Positions 7,968 to 16,552 of a stretch of 64,000 bases of DNA are shown piece after piece. The notes beneath the pieces are model-generated. The model was given only the letters and a program-made list of their open reading frames with translations, did not search any database and was not told where the DNA came from. Numbering within the stretch: the stretch's first letter is position 1; each line of letters starts with the position of its first letter. The position numbers and the translations under genes are program-made. Source of the stretch: Clostridia bacterium (GTDB lineage Bacteria; Bacillota; Clostridia; Christensenellales; Borkfalkiaceae); NCBI GenBank assembly GCA_017463325.1, contig JAFTPK010000009.1, forward strand, positions 104,561 through 168,560, given 5' to 3'.

Positions 7968-7994
7968 TAAAAAATGTAAAAATTTTTTTGGCGA
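7968..7994 (+). terminator. Weak terminator after the YgjV-like gene
   Basis: Short stem ACATTT/AAATGT followed within a few bases by a T7 run. AT-rich and weak, but correctly placed. Confidence 0.4.
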
Positions 7995-8054
7995 ACGATT
8001 GGCGAAGAAAGGCTGAAAGCTTTATAAATAAAGGCGTTCAGTATATCGAATTTA

Positions 8055-8184
8055 GGTTCGATCCCCGTCGCCTCGACCAAAACAGCCCTATCACCAAAGG
8101 TGGTAGGGCTGTTTTAATTTTACGGTAAGCGACGGGGATCGAGGGTGGGAGCCGTTTTGCGAGAGCAAAACGCTTTGCCTTACG
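8055..8184 (+). repeat. 130-bp direct repeat, copy 2 (tRNA-Pro 3' end, terminator and hairpin)
   Basis: Matches 5085-5214 at 129 of 130 positions, exactly 2970 bp downstream and in the same orientation. It starts in the T arm, so it is only a tRNA fragment, but the terminator and the GAGA-loop hairpin are complete. It marks the right boundary of the segment that holds the truncated genes. Confidence 0.92.
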
Positions 8185-8218
8185 AAACTCGAATTATAGA
8201 AAAACTTGACGGCAAAGA

Positions 8219-8446
8219 TTGCGTATTCAATGTTGCGTAGAGAAAAAATTTGACTACTTTTCAAGACTATGCTATAACTATTTTAGAAGAATAAATGCGG
8301 ACATGGGTGAGGTGTTTTCGTCTGTGAAGAGCGCAGCGGAGCGATATGGAATAAAGACGCACGCTTCCATTTCGCAATGCTTGAAAGGAAAAAGCAAAAC
8401 GGCAGGCGGCTACAAGTGGAAATATTATGACGGAGCGGGCGTTTAA
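8219..8446 (+). pseudogene. NUMOD1-like C-terminal fragment of an HNH homing endonuclease
   Basis: The last ~45 residues (EVFSSVKSAAERYGI, then ISQCLKGKSKTAGGYKWKYY) match the NUMOD1/IENR1 type DNA-binding repeat found at the C-terminus of phage and intron HNH endonucleases. No HNH catalytic domain is present. The start is a TTG without a ribosome site, and the N-terminal 25 residues look like non-coding sequence. It lies directly after repeat copy 2, consistent with a mobile-element remnant. Confidence 0.5.
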
Positions 8447-8449
8447 AGT

Positions 8450-8467
8450 TTACATTAAAAAATGTAA
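8450..8467. repeat. Small inverted repeat TTACATT-AAAA-AATGTAA
   Basis: A perfect 7-bp palindrome arm just upstream of the promoter at 8477. It could be an operator or a weak terminator of the fragment before it; the sequence does not decide. Confidence 0.4.
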
Positions 8468-8476
8468 TCAAAAACA

Positions 8477-8505
8477 TTGACAAATTTGATATATTTTGAT
8501 ATTCT
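8477..8505 (+). promoter_or_regulatory. Promoter of the ATP-grasp gene
   Basis: TTGACA (8477-8482), 17-bp spacer, TATTCT (8500-8505), 39 bp before the start codon. Confidence 0.6.
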
Positions 8506-8544
8506 ATATTTAATAAGTCGTTAAGGATTTACGGGAGGTGTGTT

Positions 8545-9732
8545 ATGGTAAAATATTTTTTAGTCGCGTTTGGTATTTTTCGCAAAGCATTGAGACGCTT
8601 TTTTCGAAACGTTGGTGAACGTTTTTTAATTTGGTTTCAATTGATACATGAGCGTGTTAAGTATAGGGCGAAAAACATAAGTTGGGTTTGGAAAAAGGTA
8701 AAACTTACAAAAGAGCAGAAACGCTCTATTGATAAATTCTATAAGCAGAACTACGGTAAAAAAATTCCTTATACCTATCATCGTCTTTTTACAGGATTCA
8801 CGGGAAATTTTGACGAAAAGTATATACCCGAAATGCTTTATGCACCATATTTAGAAAGATTTTTGACTGACTCCGCGTACGGTAATGTTTTTACAAATAA
8901 GAATACGCTTGCTGTTTTTGCACGGGGTTTAGATGTTAAAATGCCGCAAAATATCGTAGTGGGCAATAAAAATGGCTACTATGATAAAGATTTTAATAGG
9001 ATTACTTTATCAAAAGCGGAAGAATTATTGCAAAATGTTGGTAAGGTTTTTATGAAAAAGACTACGGAAAGTTGCGGCGGAAGTGGGTGTTCTGTTGCAA
9101 ATTTTGTTGACGGCATTGATTTAAATACGAATTTGTCTGTTTCTGAAACGCTAGTCGCTCTAGGTTCAGATTTCTCCGTCCAGGAATTTATTGTTTGTCA
9201 TGAGAGCATTCGTAGGATTTATCCCCATAGTGTGAATACATTTAGGGTAATCACATATATTTTAGAGGGAGAGGTTTATCATTGTCCAATCATTATGAGA
9301 ATTGGCTTGGGTGGTAGCTTTATAGATAACGCTTCGGCTGGCGGTATTTTTATAGCAGTTGATGACAACGGTACTCTACATAAATCTGCTTTTACCGAGT
9401 ATAGAAAGGAATTTACGGTTCACCCTGATACAAATATTGTTTTTGAGGGACAAAAGATAGAATATTTAGATAAAGTCATTAACCTTGCAAAAAGATTACA
9501 GTATGCAATACCGCAAGTCGGCGTAGTCAATTGGGACTTTACAATCAACGGAGAAGGCGAACCGATTTTGATTGAGGCAAATATGAAGAATGATGTACAA
9601 GCGGGGAGTATTTGGCTTCCGCAAATGGCGCATGGTAAAGGTGCTTTTGGTGATAATACGGCTAAGATACTTCAATACATTCGTCGTGCAAAAAAAATGT
9701 CTTTCACGAAGAGGAAGAAGATAAGTATGTGA
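8545..9732 (+). CDS. Sugar-transfer-associated ATP-grasp protein
   Basis: 395 residues. The central region (MKKTTESCGGSGC, VQEFIVCHE, NTFRVITYIL, and IEANMKND near the end) matches the ATP-grasp family seen next to capsule and exopolysaccharide genes. ATP-grasp enzymes join a carboxylate to an amine or thiol through an acyl phosphate; here the substrate is unknown and probably a surface sugar or peptide. The first ~45 residues are basic and amphipathic. GGGAGGTG precedes the ATG. It is AT-richer than its neighbours and stands alone, so it is probably horizontally acquired. Confidence 0.75.
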   Translation: MVKYFLVAFGIFRKALRRFFRNVGERFLIWFQLIHERVKYRAKNISWVWKKVKLTKEQKRSIDKFYKQNYGKKIPYTYHRLFTGFTGNFDEKYIPEMLYAPYLERFLTDSAYGNVFTNKNTLAVFARGLDVKMPQNIVVGNKNGYYDKDFNRITLSKAEELLQNVGKVFMKKTTESCGGSGCSVANFVDGIDLNTNLSVSETLVALGSDFSVQEFIVCHESIRRIYPHSVNTFRVITYILEGEVYHCPIIMRIGLGGSFIDNASAGGIFIAVDDNGTLHKSAFTEYRKEFTVHPDTNIVFEGQKIEYLDKVINLAKRLQYAIPQVGVVNWDFTINGEGEPILIEANMKNDVQAGSIWLPQMAHGKGAFGDNTAKILQYIRRAKKMSFTKRKKISM

Positions 9733-9806
9733 GTCAAGCTAGATTGTTTTTTGCAGAAGTTTTTTAGCTTCAAATGAACAATCGACTATTCTTCGTAAAT
9801 TTTTCT

Positions 9807-9842
9807 AAAAAAGGTCTCGTTGGGGAAGCGGGGCTTTTTTTT
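9807..9842 (+). terminator. Terminator after the ATP-grasp gene
   Basis: AAAAAAGGTCTCG pairs with CGGGGCTTTTTTTT (G-U pairs tolerated), then a T8 tract. Confidence 0.75.
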
Positions 9843-9955
9843 GTCTTCGCGGGAAAGGAAATTGTTCAAGAGGTTTAACAAAATGTTGTAAAACAGTTGC
9901 AATAATTATGTAAATGTGATAAACTTAACGTAACAATACTAAGGAGGAAAGTACG

Positions 9956-11026
9956 TTGAATAATAGGTTTGTTAGATTGCTGCTTACGTTTGTTTTTGGC
10001 TTTTTGGCCATTTTTGTTTTGTCGCTTTTAAGTGACACTTATGCAAGTCCGCTTGGACTTTTGGTGCTCGTTGTGGTGATCGTGCATCAGCTTAATTATG
10101 AGGTGTTCAACGCCGAAAAGCTGAACGGCCCCTTCTTTATCAAGGTGAAACGGATTGCCTTTATGGCTATTTCCGTTATCGCCGTGGTGTTTGCCCTCGT
10201 GATGCATTTGAGCGATTTGGAGGGGATCAAAGACGACGGCTTTTTTGCGATTTTGTTTTCTAACGCCGCCGTGCCTACGACGGTATCAATCATCTGTCTT
10301 TGCTTTTTTAGCGAGAAAGAGAGATGGGGTAAAAAATGGATCTTCATTATACCGTACATAGCAATCGGCGGCGGCGCTGTGGCGGGACTTATCGGTTTGC
10401 TTTTGTGTAAGATCGCCTCGTTCCTTGCGTTTGTGTTCGACGCGGCGGTGATTGCGGCGGCGTTTATTGTCGTTATAAAGACGTCCAGAAGTAAATACGG
10501 CGCTTATAAAATGTACGACAATATCTTGGTCGTCAAACATAAATATACGAAATATTCGGGATATTCCAGCTCTTCCGGCTCTTCTTCGAGTGGCTCGGGG
10601 TATACCCGCTCGTCTAGTTCTTCCAGCTCGTCTAGTTCTTCTAGCTCTTCTAGCTCTTCGTCGAGCAGTTCTTCTTCAAGCAACGATACGGAAGGGCAGT
10701 TCCTGAGAGATTTTGAGTATAAAATGAGTTCTATTGCGTCCTCAAAATCGGGTTGGTCTACCTATTCCAGAGGCTCGCGGATAAGCTGGTCTACCGATTG
10801 CGACGTGTATTCGGATAGCGCCGATTTCTCCGTTGAGGTTAGCATAGACACGAGCGGCTGTAAGGATTCAAATGACGTTCAAACGGACATGGATTATATC
10901 GAACGGGATATGCGCTCTTTGGCGGGACGCATTAAAAATGAGGCGGAAAGCGCGGCGAGAAGCTTGCAGAGCCGTTACAATTATCAAGGTAGCGTGTCAA
11001 TCAGCGTGGACGTAAGCGGTACGTAA
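9956..11026 (+). CDS. Membrane protein with a poly-serine linker
   Basis: 356 residues from a TTG start backed by AAGGAGGA at 9941-9948. Residues ~5-165 hold about five membrane segments. Residues ~203-242 are almost entirely serine, made of AGC/TCT/TCG codon runs. A polar C-terminal domain (~244-356) with alternating Ser/Asp and a helix (YIERDMRSLAGRIKNEAES) follows. The serine run is probably a flexible or glycosylated spacer that carries the C-terminal domain away from the membrane. I do not recognise the family. It is followed by its own terminator. Confidence 0.72.
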   Translation: MNNRFVRLLLTFVFGFLAIFVLSLLSDTYASPLGLLVLVVVIVHQLNYEVFNAEKLNGPFFIKVKRIAFMAISVIAVVFALVMHLSDLEGIKDDGFFAILFSNAAVPTTVSIICLCFFSEKERWGKKWIFIIPYIAIGGGAVAGLIGLLLCKIASFLAFVFDAAVIAAAFIVVIKTSRSKYGAYKMYDNILVVKHKYTKYSGYSSSSGSSSSGSGYTRSSSSSSSSSSSSSSSSSSSSSSSSNDTEGQFLRDFEYKMSSIASSKSGWSTYSRGSRISWSTDCDVYSDSADFSVEVSIDTSGCKDSNDVQTDMDYIERDMRSLAGRIKNEAESAARSLQSRYNYQGSVSISVDVSGT

Positions 11027-11042
11027 AATAAATCCGTAAAGC

Positions 11043-11085
11043 AAAAAGGCTTTTGAAAGAGGTGCTTTCAAAGGCCTTTTTAAAA
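11043..11085 (+). terminator. Terminator after the poly-serine membrane protein
   Basis: 17-bp stem (11043-11059 with 11065-11081, one G-U pair), loop AGGTG, ending in T5 within the stem. Confidence 0.88.
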
Positions 11086-11098
11086 AACAGAAAATCGT

Positions 11099-11127
11099 TT
11101 GACAAATAAAACGGTAGGTGTTATACT
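11099..11127 (+). promoter_or_regulatory. Promoter of the LRR lipoprotein
   Basis: TTGACA (11099-11104), 17-bp spacer, TATACT (11122-11127), 38 bp before the chosen start. Confidence 0.82.
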
Positions 11128-11165
11128 ATATTTGACATAAAATGTCAAAGGAGTGTATACATACC

Positions 11166-14100
11166 ATGAAAAAAGGGAAAGCATTACTTTTAGTGATACT
11201 TTGCTTGCTTTTTGGGACGGTTGCGTTTGCGGCTTGCGACGAAGAGCACGTACATAAATATACGGAAAGGGTCGTCGCACCCACCTGTACGGAGGAAGGC
11301 TACACCGTGCTTTCGTGTGTTTGCGGGGAGTCCCACATGGAGGATTTTGTAGATGCCTTGGGACATAGGTACAGCTCGCAATGGTATGGCAATGCGTCGC
11401 AGCATTGGTATGAATGTGTCGTTTGCTACGAGGCGGTGGGCGCGGAGGCACATACGTGGAACAGCGGCGTTGTGACTTTGCCCGCTACCGTAACAGCCGC
11501 AGGGGTCAAAACGTACACTTGCACGGAATGTGATAAAACGAAACAGGAAGAAATTCCTATTTTGGCGCACGAGCACCGTTATTCGTCCGAGTGGTTGACG
11601 GACGTTGATTCGCATTGGAAAGAATGTAGCGTTTGCGGTCAAGCGGCGGATGCGGAGGCGCATACGTGGAACAGCGGCGTTGTGACTTTGCCCGCTACCG
11701 TGACGACGACGGGTGTCAAAACGTACACCTGCACGGGTTGCGAAAAAACGAAACAGGAAGAAATTCCCGTTGTGCCGCATACCCACCGTTACGCCTCCGA
11801 ATGGATTACGGACGTAAGCGCGCACTGGAAAGAATGTAGCGTTTGCGGTCAAGAGGCGGACAAGGAAACGCACGAATGGAATAGCGGTGTGGTAACGCAA
11901 GAGCCAACCGTGACGGAAACGGGTATGAAAACGTATACCTGCGCCGTATGCGATAAGAAGAAGTATGAGGAGCTTCCCGTGCTTCCGCACACACATAATT
12001 ACTCGTCGTCATGGGCGGGGGACGAAACCTATCATTGGCACGCTTGCGATACGTGTGACGGGGTGAGCGGAAAAACAGAGCATACTTGGGACGATGGTGT
12101 GATCACGTTGCCTGCGACAAAAACGGCGACGGGGTTAAAATCTTATAGCTGTTCCGTTTGTGAAAAGATCAAAACGGAAACGATTCCCAAGCTCCCGTCG
12201 AGCAATCAACCTATCTATGCGTTAAATAGAGAACAAAACGCTTACTTAGTGGTTGGGTTTGACGGAAGCGCGGCGGAAATCACTATTCCCATTTCCTACG
12301 ACGGTTTGCGCGTAGTTGGGATTGAGAGAGAGGCTTTCTTAAAGAATACAAGCGTGAAAACGGTGAATTTGCCGAATACGATCGTTACGATCGGCGAGCA
12401 GGCATTCCAAGGCTGCGTCAACCTCGTAAAGATCAATATTCCTGAAAGCGTAACGACGATCGGAGCAATGGCGTTTCAAGGTTGTACGGCACTTTCTTCG
12501 CTAGAATTTTCCACGGAGATCGAGGAAACGAGCAGCGCTTTAACGATCGGTGCAAGTGCGTTTATGGATTGCGTGAATTTGGAGAAAGTGGAGCTTGCCG
12601 AATATACGAGAGAAATCGGGGCGTTTGCTTTTGCGAATTGCTATTCGTTGAACTTTTTTACCGTCAACGAGAACCTTGTTTCCATCGGCACTTCCGCGTT
12701 TTTAAATTGTCGGAGCTTGTCCTCCTTAACGTTGAATTTGGGGCTGATGGTGGTTGGCGATTTTGCCTTCTCGGGTTGTGAAGCGTTACGCTCTTTGACC
12801 TTCCCTGATACGGTAACGAGCGTCGGTAAGGGCGCGCTTCGGAATGCGAAAGCGTTACGTAGCGTTACTCTTTCCGCGGGCATGACGGCGATTGCGGACG
12901 CCACCTTCCAAAACTGTATTGCTTTGAAAAGCGTAGAGCTGCACGAGGGGATTGCGGTCTTGGGGGTTTCGGCGTTTAGCTGCTGTACGGCTCTTTCGAC
13001 GCTGGAAATTCTCGGGGATATCCAAAGCTTTGGCAACAACGCTTTCTACGATTGCCAAAATTTGACGAAAATCTATTTCAATTCCTCTACGAGAGGCAAT
13101 TTGAGAAATGAAAATTATATTTTCTATAATGCAGGCGTCAAGGCGGGCGGTATTGAATTGACGGTTGGAAAGGACGGGTATGTCCCTCACGGGCTGTTTG
13201 AACCGATTCACGGCGAGAATGCTCCGAAGATCATTTCGATCGTGATCGAGGACGGCACCACCGTGATTGATTATTTTACGGCGTATAATTATTTGCCGTA
13301 CGTGACGACGGTGCAGATCCCCGACAGCGTGTATTCCATTCAAAAAGAGGCGTTTGGCGGCTGTACCTCGTTGACAAATATTAAAGCTGCACCAGACAGT
13401 CGGGTATATAAAACCGTCAACGGTGACCTCTATACGAAAGACGGGAAAACGCTCGTTAAATACGCTTTGGGAAAAAAGAGTACCTCGTTTGTGATCCCGA
13501 GCGGCGTTTCCTTGATAATGGGCGGCGCGTTTTACGGTTGCTCCAAGCTGACTACGATCACCGTTCCCGACTCCTTGACGGAATTTTTGGGCGGGACCTT
13601 TGAGGGGTGTTCCTCGTTGACGAGCTTTGCTTGCGAAGAAAACAGTACGGTCTATCAGACGATCAACGGGGATTTGTATAGTAAGGACGGAAAAACGCTG
13701 GTTCGTTATGCAAGCGGTAAAACGGATACTTCGTTTTATCTGCCGTATGGGGTGGAAACGATTAAAAGCTATGCGTTTTCGGGCAGCAATTCGTTGACGT
13801 ACCTTTCCGTCGGCGATAGCGTACAAACGGTCGGGTATGCCGCGTTTTCGGGTTGCGGCTCGTTAGAAGAAATTTCCTTGTTGTTCGTAGGGGCGAACGC
13901 TTCGGTGGCGTCTTATTCCGAGGGCGCGTTATTTGGGTATATTTTTGGTAAGGAAAGCTATATGGGTGGGGTGCCGACGACCCAGTATTACGATTCTTCG
14001 TACTCCGTTATCTATTATATTCCCGTTTCGCTCAACGCCGTTTCGGTTAGCGGAGGGGAAATTCCTTACGGTGCGTTCTATAATTGCGACGGTTTAACGG

Positions 14101-16370
14101 AAATAACGCTTGGGTACGGCGTGTCGGAGATCGGTGATTATGCGTTCTATAATTGCAGCGGCTTGACGAGTATCGATATTCCCGATAATGTGATCAGTAT
14201 TGGTGGTGGTGCGTTTTCGGGTTGCGGCGGCTTGACGGAAATGGAGTTGCCGTTTGTAGGGGCAAACGCTTCGGCGACGTATGCTTCCGCGTCTACGTTG
14301 TTCGGATATATTTTCGGTACGGGTAGTTACACGGGCGGCGTGGCAACGACGCAGTATTATCCCTCGTCTTACTCTTCCTCTTCCTATCAAACGTATTACA
14401 TTCCCGCCTCTCTTCATACGGTAAAAGTAAGCGGTGGAAATATTTACTACGGTGCGTTCTATAATTGCAGTTACTTGCAAAACGTCGAGCTTGAATGGGG
14501 AGTGGAAACGATAGGGGGTAGTGCTTTTTATAATTGTTCTAGCTTAAAAGAAATTACCCTGTCTGCCTATTTAACGAGTATCGGCTCTGTGGCATTTTCG
14601 GGTTGCACCGAATTAGAAAAGGTGGAGTATGAAGGCTCTCTTGAAAGCTGGTGTGTAGTTTCGGGGGCTTCAACCCTTTTGGAAAACGCAGGAAGGCTGT
14701 TTGTAGGCGGGAAATTGATTGAAGGTGCGTTGACAATCCCGAATAGCGTAACGGTTATTGAAGACGGCGCGTTTTACAATCGCGACGGTTTAACGAGCGT
14801 AACGATCCCGAGTGGCGTGGAGGAGATCGGCTTCGCGGCGTTCTATGGCTGCAACCGACTTACCTCCATTCAATTGCCATTCGTCGGCTATAAGGAGGGC
14901 AGTAGTAGTGGATATTTCGGGTATATTTTCGGTGCGTCTAAGTCTAGCTCTAACGGCTCTTACGTGCCCGCGTCCTTGACGACGGTGACGGTGACCGACG
15001 CTTCTACGCTCGGCAATTATGCGTTTTATGGTTGTAGTAGCTTGACGAGCGTGGTAATCCCCGACTCTGTCACGAGTATCGGTGATTCTGCGTTTTATGA
15101 TTGTGATGGCTTGACGAGCGTGGTAATTGGCAACGGCGTAACGAGTATCGGCAATTATGCGTTCTATGGTTGTAGTAGCTTGACGGAAATTGTAATTCCC
15201 GATAGCGTAACGAGTATCGGCAATCATGCGTTCTATAATTGCAGTAGCTTAACAAGCGTAGTAATCCCCGACTCTGTCACGAGTATCGGCAATTCTGCGT
15301 TCTATAATTGCGACGGTTTAACGGAAATAACGCTTGGGTACGGCGTGTCGGAGATCGGTGATTATGCGTTCTATAATTGCAGCGGCTTGACGAAAATTTC
15401 AATCCCGAGTAGCGTGGAGGAGATCGGTTTTGCCGCGCTTTCGGGTTGCGGCGGCTTGACGGAAATGGAGTTGCCGTTCGTAGGAGCAAACGCTTCGGCG
15501 ACGTATGCTTCCGCGTCTACCTTGTTTGGGTATATTTTCGGCGGGCAAAGCTATACGGGCGGGGTGGAAACGACGCAGTATTATTCCTCTTCCTATCAAA
15601 CGTATTACATTCCCGCCTCTCTTCATACGGTAAAAGTAAGCGGTGGAAATATTTGCTACGGTGCGTTCTATAATTGCAACGGTTTAACGGAAATAACGCT
15701 TGGCGACGGCGTAACGAGTATCGGGGAGAGGGCGTTCTGTAATTGCAGTAGCTTGACAAGCGTGGTGATAGGTGACGGAGTAACGAGTATCGGTTACGAG
15801 GCGTTCTATAATTGCAGTAGCTTAACGGGGGTATATATAACGGATATAGCAGCTTGGTGTAATATTTCCTTTGGTAATTATTTGGTAAATAATCCTTTAT
15901 ATTACGCAAAGAATTTATATTTAGATAATAATCTTGTAACGGAGCTGGTAATTCCCGACAGCGTAACGAGTATCGGTGAGTATGCGTTCTATTGTTGCAG
16001 TAGCTTGACGAGTGTAAAAATCCCCGACTCTGTCACGAGTATCGGTGATTCTGCGTTTTATAATTGCGATGGCTTGACGAGTTTGACTTTGGGGAGCGAC
16101 TTGCAGACAATCGGCGCTTATGCCTTTTATAGTTGCGGTAGCTTGACGAGCGTAACAATCCCTTACAATGTAACGACTATCGGGGCATACGCCTTCGAGT
16201 ATACCGGTCTTACGAGTGCAGTCTTTGAAAATTCTTATGGTTGGTGGAGGTATTCTTATTCCTCGTCAACGAACGGCTATTCGATTTCTTCTTACTATCT
16301 GTCTGACTCTTCGACGGCGGCAAGCTATCTTAGGTCTAATTATTCTTCTTATTATTGGAAACGTGGCTAA
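11166..16370 (+). CDS. BspA-type leucine-rich-repeat surface lipoprotein with N-terminal His/Cys repeats
   Basis: A 1734-residue exported protein. The start at 11166 follows AAAGGAGTG; an in-frame ATG at 11142 lies before that site. The signal peptide ends in a lipobox-like FAAC with C24 as likely lipidated residue. Residues ~25-345 contain four to five imperfect repeats of about 65 residues, each with paired CxxC motifs and conserved His (HTWNSGVVTLPATVT, YTCxxCDKTKQEEIP). The rest is more than twenty BspA/TpLRR repeats (IPDSVTSIGxxAFYNCSSLTSV). About four copies of a longer insert containing LFGYIFG interrupt them. A Ser/Tyr-rich tail ends the protein without LPxTG or SLH anchor. BspA-like proteins bind host proteins or other bacteria; the His/Cys repeats may bind zinc (inference). 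Confidence 0.88.
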   Translation: MKKGKALLLVILCLLFGTVAFAACDEEHVHKYTERVVAPTCTEEGYTVLSCVCGESHMEDFVDALGHRYSSQWYGNASQHWYECVVCYEAVGAEAHTWNSGVVTLPATVTAAGVKTYTCTECDKTKQEEIPILAHEHRYSSEWLTDVDSHWKECSVCGQAADAEAHTWNSGVVTLPATVTTTGVKTYTCTGCEKTKQEEIPVVPHTHRYASEWITDVSAHWKECSVCGQEADKETHEWNSGVVTQEPTVTETGMKTYTCAVCDKKKYEELPVLPHTHNYSSSWAGDETYHWHACDTCDGVSGKTEHTWDDGVITLPATKTATGLKSYSCSVCEKIKTETIPKLPSSNQPIYALNREQNAYLVVGFDGSAAEITIPISYDGLRVVGIEREAFLKNTSVKTVNLPNTIVTIGEQAFQGCVNLVKINIPESVTTIGAMAFQGCTALSSLEFSTEIEETSSALTIGASAFMDCVNLEKVELAEYTREIGAFAFANCYSLNFFTVNENLVSIGTSAFLNCRSLSSLTLNLGLMVVGDFAFSGCEALRSLTFPDTVTSVGKGALRNAKALRSVTLSAGMTAIADATFQNCIALKSVELHEGIAVLGVSAFSCCTALSTLEILGDIQSFGNNAFYDCQNLTKIYFNSSTRGNLRNENYIFYNAGVKAGGIELTVGKDGYVPHGLFEPIHGENAPKIISIVIEDGTTVIDYFTAYNYLPYVTTVQIPDSVYSIQKEAFGGCTSLTNIKAAPDSRVYKTVNGDLYTKDGKTLVKYALGKKSTSFVIPSGVSLIMGGAFYGCSKLTTITVPDSLTEFLGGTFEGCSSLTSFACEENSTVYQTINGDLYSKDGKTLVRYASGKTDTSFYLPYGVETIKSYAFSGSNSLTYLSVGDSVQTVGYAAFSGCGSLEEISLLFVGANASVASYSEGALFGYIFGKESYMGGVPTTQYYDSSYSVIYYIPVSLNAVSVSGGEIPYGAFYNCDGLTEITLGYGVSEIGDYAFYNCSGLTSIDIPDNVISIGGGAFSGCGGLTEMELPFVGANASATYASASTLFGYIFGTGSYTGGVATTQYYPSSYSSSSYQTYYIPASLHTVKVSGGNIYYGAFYNCSYLQNVELEWGVETIGGSAFYNCSSLKEITLSAYLTSIGSVAFSGCTELEKVEYEGSLESWCVVSGASTLLENAGRLFVGGKLIEGALTIPNSVTVIEDGAFYNRDGLTSVTIPSGVEEIGFAAFYGCNRLTSIQLPFVGYKEGSSSGYFGYIFGASKSSSNGSYVPASLTTVTVTDASTLGNYAFYGCSSLTSVVIPDSVTSIGDSAFYDCDGLTSVVIGNGVTSIGNYAFYGCSSLTEIVIPDSVTSIGNHAFYNCSSLTSVVIPDSVTSIGNSAFYNCDGLTEITLGYGVSEIGDYAFYNCSGLTKISIPSSVEEIGFAALSGCGGLTEMELPFVGANASATYASASTLFGYIFGGQSYTGGVETTQYYSSSYQTYYIPASLHTVKVSGGNICYGAFYNCNGLTEITLGDGVTSIGERAFCNCSSLTSVVIGDGVTSIGYEAFYNCSSLTGVYITDIAAWCNISFGNYLVNNPLYYAKNLYLDNNLVTELVIPDSVTSIGEYAFYCCSSLTSVKIPDSVTSIGDSAFYNCDGLTSLTLGSDLQTIGAYAFYSCGSLTSVTIPYNVTTIGAYAFEYTGLTSAVFENSYGWWRYSYSSSTNGYSISSYYLSDSSTAASYLRSNYSSYYWKRG
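14072..15690 (+). repeat. Internal segmental duplication in the LRR gene
   Basis: The block at about 14072-14464 recurs at about 15294-15671 with long identical runs, including the LFGYIFG insert and the TQYY..QTYYIPASLHTVKVSGG segment. The copies are about 1.22 kb apart and are interrupted by other LRR units. Shorter repeats of 69 bp (23-residue LRR units) fill the region between them. Confidence 0.75.
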
Positions 16371-16374
16371 CGGC

Positions 16375-16420
16375 GTTTTACGGGCGGCAAAGATTTGTCG
16401 CCCGTAAATTATTTTTAGAA
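16375..16420 (+). terminator. Terminator of the LRR gene
   Basis: TTTACGGGCGGCAA pairs with TTGTCGCCCGTAAA (one G-U pair), followed by ATTATTTTT. Confidence 0.82.
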
Positions 16421-16426
16421 AATCAG

Positions 16427-16455
16427 TAGACAAAAAATAGGAAGTATGGTATACT
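16427..16455 (+). promoter_or_regulatory. Promoter of the O-antigen-ligase-like gene
   Basis: TAGACA (16427-16432), 17-bp spacer, TATACT (16450-16455); about 98 bp leader before the start. Confidence 0.65.
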
Positions 16456-16552
16456 ATAAGAGAATAATCCAAGCTTGATTTTGAACGCCGAATTTTGCGG
16501 TTTTATTCCCTTATAGTATCTAAATTGATAGGAATTTGCAAGGAGTGGAGAA

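Noticed and set aside
8055..8078. Possible second tRNA-Pro gene
   Set aside because: Only the T arm and 3' acceptor strand are present; no D or anticodon arm upstream.
12855..13826. Long minus-strand open frame inside the LRR gene (and similar ones at 11190-11996 and 14094-15255)
   Set aside because: Shadows of the repetitive LRR coding strand; no recognisable domain or start signals.
14990..16090. Regularly spaced repeats that might suggest a CRISPR array
   Set aside because: The 69-bp periodicity encodes 23-residue LRR units in one open frame; repeats are not separated by unrelated spacers.
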